Assembly: GCA_028703035.1 (NCBI GenBank)
Contig: JAQVNR010000003.1
Span: 1 to 36,514, forward strand
Reading direction: 5' to 3'
Length of the DNA stretch: 36,514 nucleotides
Source: Bacilli bacterium
GTDB taxonomy: Bacteria; Bacillota_I; Bacilli_A; RF39; UBA660
Below are positions 29,328 through 36,514 of this stretch, piece by piece (the first letter of the stretch is position 1; each line of letters starts with the position of its first letter). Under the pieces are notes generated by a model. It was given only the letters and a program-made list of their open reading frames with translations. It did no database searches and was not told where the DNA came from. The position numbers and the translations under genes were made by a program.

Positions 29328-30662
29328 ATGAAGGCAGTTATTCAAGCTGGTGGAAAAGGTACCAGAATTAGTTCAATTACTGGTGATACAATTCCTAAAC
29401 CAATGTTGGAAATTTCTGGTTTCCCTATTTTATATCATCAAATTATCAATTTAAAAAGATCAGGTATTACCGACATCCATTTAATTATTGGTCATTTAGG
29501 TGAAGTAATAAAAGATTATTTTAAAGATGGCAAACAATTAGGAATTAATATTACTTATTTTGAAGAAAATCCAGAAAAACCATTAGGAACAGCTGGAGCT
29601 TTGTATCATATGAAAGAAGATCTAAAAGAAGACTTTATATTTTTATTAGCTGATGTATTTATTGATATTGATTTCAAGAAAATGATTCAATTTCATCAAG
29701 ATAAAAAATCTTCAGCCACTTTACTAACTCATCCAAATTCACATCCTTTTGATAGTGATTTAGTTGTAGCTGATGAAAAAAACAAGGTAAATAAATTTGA
29801 TTATAAAACTAATGACCGTACCACTTATGATTATACTAATCTAGTAAATGCTGGAATTATGATATTTTCATCAGAAGCTTTAGATACATTAACTGAAAAT
29901 AAAAAATATAGTTATGAAAAAGACATAATTGTCCCATTAATAAGCCAAGGAAAAGTATTTTCTTATAAATCAACAGAATATGCTAAAGATATGGGAACGC
30001 CAGAAAGATATGAAGGAGTACAAAAAGATTATGATAGAAATGTTGTAAACGGAAGGAATTTACAAAACAAGCAAAAATGTATCTTTTTAGATAGAGACGG
30101 TACTATAAATAAACATATTCCATTTCTTTCAAATAAAAACGAATTTGAATTAATTCCAGGATCAGCTGAAGCGATTCGTAAAATAAATAATTCAGAATAT
30201 TTATGTATAGTAGTAACTAATCAACCAATTATAGCTCGTGGTGAATCTACTGTTGAAAACTTAGAAGATATCCACAAAAGAATGGATACACTATTAGGAA
30301 AAGATGGAGCATTTATCGATGGATTATATTACTGTCCTCATCATCCTCACAAAGGATATGAAGGCGAAATACCAGAATTAAAAATAGAATGTGAGTGTCG
30401 TAAGCCAAATATAGGCATGATAATAAATGCAGTAAAAGATTATAATATAGATTTAACTGAATCGATATTAATAGGAGACACTACTTTAGATATAGAATGT
30501 GCAAATAGAGCTGGAATAAAATCAATTTTAGTAAAAACTGGTGAAGGTGGTTTAGATGGCAAATTTGATTCACAACCAGATTACATAGCTGATAATTTAT
30601 TAGAAGCTGTAAATATAGTTTTAGAAAAGGAGAAAAAACATGGATTTCAAAAAAGCAATTAA
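29328..30662 (+). CDS. Fusion: heptose-1-phosphate guanylyltransferase (HddC-like) + heptose bisphosphatase (GmhB-like HAD)
   Basis: N-terminus AVIQAGGKGTRISSITGDTIPKPMLEISGFPIL; C-terminus CIFLDRDGTINKH, CPHHPHKGYEGEIPELKIECECRKP (GmhB zinc loop), IGDTTLDIECANRAG. Confidence 0.88.
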   Translation: MKAVIQAGGKGTRISSITGDTIPKPMLEISGFPILYHQIINLKRSGITDIHLIIGHLGEVIKDYFKDGKQLGINITYFEENPEKPLGTAGALYHMKEDLKEDFIFLLADVFIDIDFKKMIQFHQDKKSSATLLTHPNSHPFDSDLVVADEKNKVNKFDYKTNDRTTYDYTNLVNAGIMIFSSEALDTLTENKKYSYEKDIIVPLISQGKVFSYKSTEYAKDMGTPERYEGVQKDYDRNVVNGRNLQNKQKCIFLDRDGTINKHIPFLSNKNEFELIPGSAEAIRKINNSEYLCIVVTNQPIIARGESTVENLEDIHKRMDTLLGKDGAFIDGLYYCPHHPHKGYEGEIPELKIECECRKPNIGMIINAVKDYNIDLTESILIGDTTLDIECANRAGIKSILVKTGEGGLDGKFDSQPDYIADNLLEAVNIVLEKEKKHGFQKSN

Positions 30663-31248
30663 GGAATATTATGAAAGAGAAATAAGAGTAATTAATAATC
30701 TAAATTTAGATGAATTAAACGAAGCTATGAACGCTATTTATACAACATATAAAAATAATGGAACAATTTATGTATGCGGTAATGGTGGATCAGCTTCTAC
30801 TGCATCACACATGCAAAATGATTTTAATAAAGGCATAAGTGAATACACTGACTTAAAATTCAATTTTTACTGTCTAAATGATAATGTATCAACTATGATG
30901 GCAGTAGCAAATGATATAGGATATGATGAAGTATTTAGATTTCCTTTATTGAATAAAATAACTGAGAATGATTTATTAATAGGAATATCTGGGTCAGGAA
31001 ATTCTAAAAATGTATTAAATGCTGCAGAATATGCAAAAGAAGTAGGGGCAAAAGTTTTAGGGATGACTGGTTACACAGGCGGCAAATTAAGAGAAATGGC
31101 TGACTATATAATGCATGTAGATGAAATGGATATGCAAATAGCAGAAGATATTCATATGACATTTGATCACATGATGATGAAAATATTTTATAATTTTTTA
31201 ACTAAAGGTGAAATTACAGGGAATAATATTGCAGATGTTCATTGTTAA
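30640..31248 (+). CDS. gmhA: Sedoheptulose-7-phosphate isomerase (SIS domain)
   Basis: TIYVCGNGGSASTASHMQNDFNKG; LIGISGSGNSKNVLNAAEYAKEVGAKVLGMTGYTGGKL; AEDIHMTFDHMM. Confidence 0.9.
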   Translation: MDFKKAIKEYYEREIRVINNLNLDELNEAMNAIYTTYKNNGTIYVCGNGGSASTASHMQNDFNKGISEYTDLKFNFYCLNDNVSTMMAVANDIGYDEVFRFPLLNKITENDLLIGISGSGNSKNVLNAAEYAKEVGAKVLGMTGYTGGKLREMADYIMHVDEMDMQIAEDIHMTFDHMMMKIFYNFLTKGEITGNNIADVHC

Positions 31249-31260
31249 AAAAAATTTTAT

Positions 31261-31315
31261 AAAAAAAGATATTATATGACTTTAATAAACATGATATGAT
31301 TAATATCTTTTTTTT
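31261..31315 (+). terminator. Terminator-like hairpin
   Basis: AAAAAAAGATATTA ... TAATATCTTTTTTTT. Confidence 0.55.
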
Positions 31316-31330
31316 ATTTTATAACTAAAC

Positions 31331-31358
31331 ATAACATATAATTAAAATTATATGTTAT
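31331..31358. promoter_or_regulatory. 28-bp dyad symmetry element
   Basis: ATAACATATAATT-AA-AATTATATGTTAT, perfect 13-bp arms upstream of the 31395 gene. Confidence 0.4.
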
Positions 31359-31394
31359 TATTAATATAGTGAAATTATTAGTTAGGAAATTTAT

Positions 31395-32966
31395 ATGAAA
31401 AAGAAGTGCAATGTAAAAAAAATAAAACAATTTATAAAGAACAATAAAATATATATAATATTATTTTTGTTTATATATTGTATAAGTTGTTGTTTACCTC
31501 TCACAGGAGATGATTGGGGCAATTATCAAAATATAAGTTTATATGATTCTTTTAGGAGAGCTTATTTAGGTTATATGAGCCATGAAAGTAGATGGGTTAG
31601 TAGAGTTTTAATTACTCAACTTGTCTATCATAAATGGCTATGGAATATTTTAAATGCGTTTTGTTTTACTTCTATTTTTTGGTCAATTATAAAATTATTT
31701 GATTTACAAAATAAATTTTCCAAGATGTTATTTGCAATAAGTATGGTAATCATCCCTTGCGCAATGTTTGCTCAGGTATATGCTTGGGTAGTAGGCAGCA
31801 TCACATATTTGTTCCCGGTAGCCATTATACTTTTATATATGACATATTTATTTAAATTAGGAAAAATTATTACGAGAAAGAATTTATTATTTATAATTTT
31901 AACCAATTTTTTAACTTCATTTTTTGTGGATCACATGGCAGTTGTTCTTTTTTTCATAAATTTGATTTATTTTGTTTTCTTAAAAATTAATAAAGAAAAA
32001 ATTACTGTTTATAATTATATTGTAATTTTGGTGTCAATATTATCTATAACAGGAGTTTTGTTTGCTCCTGGCAATTTAAATAGACTTGCAACCAATTCAG
32101 AATTTGAGTCATTATCAATCATAGGAAAAATCTTATTTAATATTCCAAATTTAATTAATTATACTTTTTATGCAAATTTAGTTTTATTATTTTTAATGAC
32201 TATTCCAATAAATTATTTCTTTATAAATATTTTAAAAAGAAATTATGGAATAAAATATATATTAACGACTGTATTTAATATTATACCTATCTATACAATA
32301 ATAAAGCTAAGTTATCAATATAATATATTTTCTAATTTAGAAAGTGCTATTTCTTTTGATTTTTATTTTGAAGAGGCTAATTTTATATTAAATCACAATA
32401 TAGGATATATATTTTACATAATATTTGCACTTACATATTTTATATCTTTATTATATATAATAAAAGATAAGAAGAAAAAAAATAACTACATAATATTATT
32501 ATTAATAGGGTTATCTGCTAATGGAGCTATGCTTATTAGCCCCATTTGGGGATATAGAACTGCTTTTTTCACAACTATTATATTATATGGTTTAACTATC
32601 GCCATTATAAATCATATAATGAATGAGTTAAAATATTGTGGAAAAGATTTAAATTTAATTTTAAAAGTTATTCTAATATCGTTAATTTTATTTTACTCAG
32701 CCTGTTTTGTCCTTATAGCAAGATTCGATCAAAATAGAATTTCTAATATTAGTTTACAATATAAATCGAAAAATGTCAGTCCTAACAATATCTATCTAAA
32801 AATATTGCCACTGAAAATTGTTCATAATTATAATATGTATTGGGAATTTCATCAAGAAACATATAAAGATTATTTATTTCATGCTGGAATTATAAATGAT
32901 GTGAACATTAATATAAATATATTACCATTACAAAGTATAAAGGGGATTTATATGTATGAAGAATAA
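31395..32966 (+). CDS. Polytopic membrane protein, DUF6056/GT-C-like
   Basis: CLPLTGDDWGNYQ ... SHESRWVSRVLITQLVYH; about ten or more hydrophobic segments. Confidence 0.7.
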   Translation: MKKKCNVKKIKQFIKNNKIYIILFLFIYCISCCLPLTGDDWGNYQNISLYDSFRRAYLGYMSHESRWVSRVLITQLVYHKWLWNILNAFCFTSIFWSIIKLFDLQNKFSKMLFAISMVIIPCAMFAQVYAWVVGSITYLFPVAIILLYMTYLFKLGKIITRKNLLFIILTNFLTSFFVDHMAVVLFFINLIYFVFLKINKEKITVYNYIVILVSILSITGVLFAPGNLNRLATNSEFESLSIIGKILFNIPNLINYTFYANLVLLFLMTIPINYFFINILKRNYGIKYILTTVFNIIPIYTIIKLSYQYNIFSNLESAISFDFYFEEANFILNHNIGYIFYIIFALTYFISLLYIIKDKKKKNNYIILLLIGLSANGAMLISPIWGYRTAFFTTIILYGLTIAIINHIMNELKYCGKDLNLILKVILISLILFYSACFVLIARFDQNRISNISLQYKSKNVSPNNIYLKILPLKIVHNYNMYWEFHQETYKDYLFHAGIINDVNININILPLQSIKGIYMYEE

Positions 32967-34002
32967 TAGATTATTATATATAGATATTTTAAAAAGTATA
33001 GCAATATTATTTGTTATCATAATCCATACTACAAGCAACTATATGATGCAAGTATATGGAACTGGTTCATTCAAGATATTTTTAGCATTAAATACTGTTA
33101 TATCTATCGCTGTGCCTTTATTTTTTATGCTTTCTGGTGCTTCTCTTATAAGGAATAATTCTGATATTGACAAAAAAAATACTAAAAGAATAGTGAAAAG
33201 AGTTTATCAATTGTTCTTCTGGACATTTATTTATTTAACTTTTGAAAAATATTATTTTGGTAGCGAGATTAATATATTTAATAATTTAATTAAATCAATA
33301 TTTAAATATCAGGTCTCTCACTTATGGTTTATGTATCCTTTATTAGCCCTTTATATACTTACTCCCATCGTGTCAAAATTATATTATTCATTAAATGAAA
33401 AAAAAATTAATTATCTTCTAATATTTACATTTATAATACCGTTATTTATAAAGTGTTTTATACAATATTTTGATTTTGTTTCTATTCCTATATTTTCGGT
33501 AGGTTTTTCAGAATTCGGATATTTTATATTAGGTAAATATATATATGATAAAAAAGATTATCTTTTACAACGAACACAAAAAAAATTTTGGACTATTTTA
33601 ACCATTATAAGTATATCATTTGTTATAATCTATGCCAAGATTGATCATTACTACTTTGGTTTTTCGGATAAACCTTATTTTGATTATAGCAGATTTCCTG
33701 TAGCTTTATATTGTATATCGTTTTATACTTTATTTATGCTTTTAGAAGATAAATTTAATAAAATTTCTAAAAAAATTTTAAAAGTAGTAACAAATTTAGG
33801 ATCTAACACTGGAGGAATATATTATATCCATATGTTATATATATATATATTATCCAATCTATATGTTTTAGGCATTGGTTTTACCGCTAATAATGGAAAT
33901 ATAATATTTATGCTTTTAGGAGCTTTATTATATTTAGGATTATCATGGGGAACAATAGTTATTTTAAAAAGAATTCCTTATGTAAAAGAATTAATAAATT
34001 AG
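32956..34002 (+). CDS. Acyltransferase family 3 membrane protein (OafA-like)
   Basis: NRLLYIDILKSIAILFVIIIHTTSNY; PLFFMLSGASLI; HLWFMYPLLALYILTPIV. Confidence 0.88.
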   Translation: MKNNRLLYIDILKSIAILFVIIIHTTSNYMMQVYGTGSFKIFLALNTVISIAVPLFFMLSGASLIRNNSDIDKKNTKRIVKRVYQLFFWTFIYLTFEKYYFGSEINIFNNLIKSIFKYQVSHLWFMYPLLALYILTPIVSKLYYSLNEKKINYLLIFTFIIPLFIKCFIQYFDFVSIPIFSVGFSEFGYFILGKYIYDKKDYLLQRTQKKFWTILTIISISFVIIYAKIDHYYFGFSDKPYFDYSRFPVALYCISFYTLFMLLEDKFNKISKKILKVVTNLGSNTGGIYYIHMLYIYILSNLYVLGIGFTANNGNIIFMLLGALLYLGLSWGTIVILKRIPYVKELIN

Positions 34003-34141
34003 AGCAATGGAAAATATTATGTAATTGTGTTAATAAATACTAGATTGATTTAATCAGACTATTAAATATCCTAAATCGTCAAAATAATTAACATTTATTA
34101 AATGAATTCTAATTTATTGTGATGAACTAATATATCAAAGA

Positions 34142-34873
34142 CTATAATTTATATTCATATCTCTTTGATAAGTTACATAAATCGTATAATTTCTTTTTTA
34201 TAATTTTATTCTGATCAAAGAATATCCATTCGTGTGTATAAAACACTATTAATGGATTCTTTTTTTTTAATGCATTTTCTACTTCATAGTTATCTACAAT
34301 ATCAATATTTTCTAATCTAAAATCACTTTTAACAAAATTTATATTTGTATTATTGTCAAAATAGTAATTTAGAGTGTTTAATAAATAACTTTCTTTATTT
34401 GATAGATAGTAATTTTTAGAAATGTTTTTTTCTGATGTTAACAAAATTTTTATTGGATATTTACTTTTTTGTATTTTATTAATGAGGTATAAATCACCAT
34501 AAAAGTTATGAAGACGAATAATTTTAGTTAAATTTTTTTTACTACTTATTCTTTCTAGTTGTTTCGTAGTATTAATATAATCTTCTATAATAATTTTTTT
34601 ACAGTTTCCATCTATTGAATGAAATCCTAATTTTAACCATTTGGAATTTTTTTTAAATTCTTTTTTATATTTATTAGTTAACATACTTAAATTGAAACTA
34701 TTGTCCATATTTTGATAAAAACAATATAAAGAAAAATGAGCATTGAATTTATTATGTAATAATCTTAAAAAATCAATTGTGTCATTTTGGAATATTGATG
34801 TACAATTTTCTTTATATAAATTTTCAAAGATATTAATTGTATCATCTATAGAGATATGAATATTTTTTTTCAT
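34142..34873 (-). CDS. Polysaccharide deacetylase-like protein
   Basis: HISIDDTINIFENL (FDD-like), LKLGFHSIDGN, KIIRLHNFYGD. ATGA overlap with the upstream gene. Confidence 0.55.
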   Translation of the reverse strand: MKKNIHISIDDTINIFENLYKENCTSIFQNDTIDFLRLLHNKFNAHFSLYCFYQNMDNSFNLSMLTNKYKKEFKKNSKWLKLGFHSIDGNCKKIIIEDYINTTKQLERISSKKNLTKIIRLHNFYGDLYLINKIQKSKYPIKILLTSEKNISKNYYLSNKESYLLNTLNYYFDNNTNINFVKSDFRLENIDIVDNYEVENALKKKNPLIVFYTHEWIFFDQNKIIKKKLYDLCNLSKRYEYKL

Positions 34874-36306
34874 TTAGATATTAACTCCGTAATCAGAATG
34901 GTTTTATCATTAGTTTTCTTTTTTATTAATTCTTTATGTTTTAAATAATCAACATATTCTGTGATCATAATGCTATCCACATGAGGCCAAGTATCGTTCT
35001 TATCCAAGATAATGTCTTTATTTTGTTTTATTTTTTTATATAAATATCTATAGTGGTGTTTAAATTTATTTGTAATACTATCTAATCCATAATTTGAATC
35101 TAATACATACAAATATTTCACTTTAATTTGAGTATTACTTAATAATTCGCATAGCCATTTAGAAAACTTATCATCATTATATATTGCAATAGTTTTAATA
35201 TTTTGTTGCAATAAATTTTCTTCTATTTTTTTACTTAAATTATCACATTCTGAAATATCAAAATCGTTATTTTCTTCGATAGATCTTAATGTATTTATTA
35301 ACAATTTTTTATCATCGCTATATTCTTTATTAGATTCAATTAATTTACTTGAATAAAATTCTTTCATTTCTTTTTGTAACCAATTTTCTCTTTCCCTCAT
35401 ATTTTCATAAGTAGGAGTATTTAGCTCTGGAATTACGCCAAAAGTAAGCAAAAAATGTGCCGCAAAACAATGACCAAAAGGGCAATTATTACCTATAGCA
35501 TATGTATGGATAGGTTCATTAATATCTTCAAAGATATTACCTATTTTTGGACCGCCTCCATTACAAATGGATATATCGCCATTTAATAAATATAGGTTTA
35601 ACACCCAATCTCCGCCATAGCAAAATTCACACCTTTTTTTCATCCATTCCTTTGTTTGAAAATTTATTAAATTTGAATCGAAAGACTGCCAAATTTTTAG
35701 GTGTTCTTTTTCATCTAATTTAGTTAATCTTGGAAAATTATCAACAGTTGTGTTTCTAGATTCAATCACATGCGGTAAAAAATTTAAGTTTTCTAATGAA
35801 TCTTTTTTTATATCATCTATAAATGGAATACTTTCATCGTTAACAGTGAGCTCAACTGTGAAAGAAATATTAGAATTTTGAATTTTTTTAATATTATCAA
35901 AAAAATTTTTAGTTAAATTCAATTTTTTTAATTCTAAAAAATGATAAGAAAATTTAATAAATAATTTACTTTTTTGTTTAATTGTAAACTTACATAATTC
36001 TTCAATCTTATTAGTTATTAAACCATTTGTCACAATAGCGACATAGTGGCCATTATTTAACAATCTCTTGACTAAATCAATTAGATAAGGCGCTAATAAA
36101 GTTTCGCCTTCTGCGCATAAATTTATTAAACATGTGCCTCCTAAGCGTTCTTTTGTTAACGCTTTTTGTATATGAGCGTTATCATATTTTAATTTTTCAA
36201 TTTTTCCATTAAAAACATTATTTTGACCTACATAGCAATAATGACATTTAAAGTTACATACTTTTACAGGAACCACACAATTAATAACACGTTTTATTTT
36301 ATCCAT
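34870..36306 (-). CDS. Radical SAM protein with SPASM-like cysteines and C-terminal Rossmann-like domain
   Basis: CNFKCHYCYVG (CX3CX2C); later CEFCYGGDW, GDISICNGGGPKIGNIFED, CPFGHCFAAHF; C-terminus TIAIYNDDKFSKWLCELL. Confidence 0.82.
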   Translation of the reverse strand: MDKIKRVINCVVPVKVCNFKCHYCYVGQNNVFNGKIEKLKYDNAHIQKALTKERLGGTCLINLCAEGETLLAPYLIDLVKRLLNNGHYVAIVTNGLITNKIEELCKFTIKQKSKLFIKFSYHFLELKKLNLTKNFFDNIKKIQNSNISFTVELTVNDESIPFIDDIKKDSLENLNFLPHVIESRNTTVDNFPRLTKLDEKEHLKIWQSFDSNLINFQTKEWMKKRCEFCYGGDWVLNLYLLNGDISICNGGGPKIGNIFEDINEPIHTYAIGNNCPFGHCFAAHFLLTFGVIPELNTPTYENMRERENWLQKEMKEFYSSKLIESNKEYSDDKKLLINTLRSIEENNDFDISECDNLSKKIEENLLQQNIKTIAIYNDDKFSKWLCELLSNTQIKVKYLYVLDSNYGLDSITNKFKHHYRYLYKKIKQNKDIILDKNDTWPHVDSIMITEYVDYLKHKELIKKKTNDKTILITELISK

Positions 36307-36402
36307 TAATATTACCTCTAATATAAGTTTAACACAAATTTTTAATATGTTTTTAAATTTTTCATTTTTGTTGTATAATCAATATAAAGAGAGACCAACT
36401 AT

Positions 36403-36514
36403 AATGTGTCAAGATAAAATTGAAAAAAAATTCAAACACAAATTAGGCACACAAAAAGCTGAGAAGTGGTCTTTAAAAATTTTTCTCAGTAAAATAAAGT
36501 TCTTCGCCTTGCAG
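36403..36514 (+). CDS. Possible truncated ORF running off the window end
   Basis: ATG TGT CAA GAT AAA ATT GAA ... stays open to 36514; no strong SD, family unknown. Confidence 0.2.

Overview
AT-rich bacterial window, probably a low-GC Firmicute or Mollicutes-like gut lineage, using the standard code with TGA as stop. Housekeeping genes: pcrA/uvrD, ligA, an S41 protease, mscL, truA and cysE. A wall/surface polysaccharide operon (tagO-tagA-tagGH, a GDP-heptose pathway, a GT-C-like membrane protein, an acyltransferase) is followed by a divergent radical SAM + deacetylase-like pair. Between these lie small accessory cassettes and many decaying genes (NrnA, lipoprotein, DUF4143 ATPase, Fic, TOPRIM nuclease). 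Best candidates for a second look: (1) 18.8-20.6 kb, a coupled three-gene operon of a Panacea/DUF4065 protein, a HipT-like HipA kinase and a separate HipA-N (HipS-like) protein, under a 14-bp perfect inverted-repeat operator; (2) 15.4-17.5 kb, an ATPase + broken TOPRIM defence-like cassette flanked by exact 22-bp direct repeats and lacking any recombinase; (3) 8.8-10.5 kb, two tandem candidate small RNAs upstream of an uncharacterised gene cassette; (4) ligA, which has no ATG/GTG/TTG start that keeps its conserved N-terminus and appears to start at AUA; (5) two degenerate EcfA-like ATPases next to truA with no ecfT. All family calls come from reading the sequences; no searches were run.
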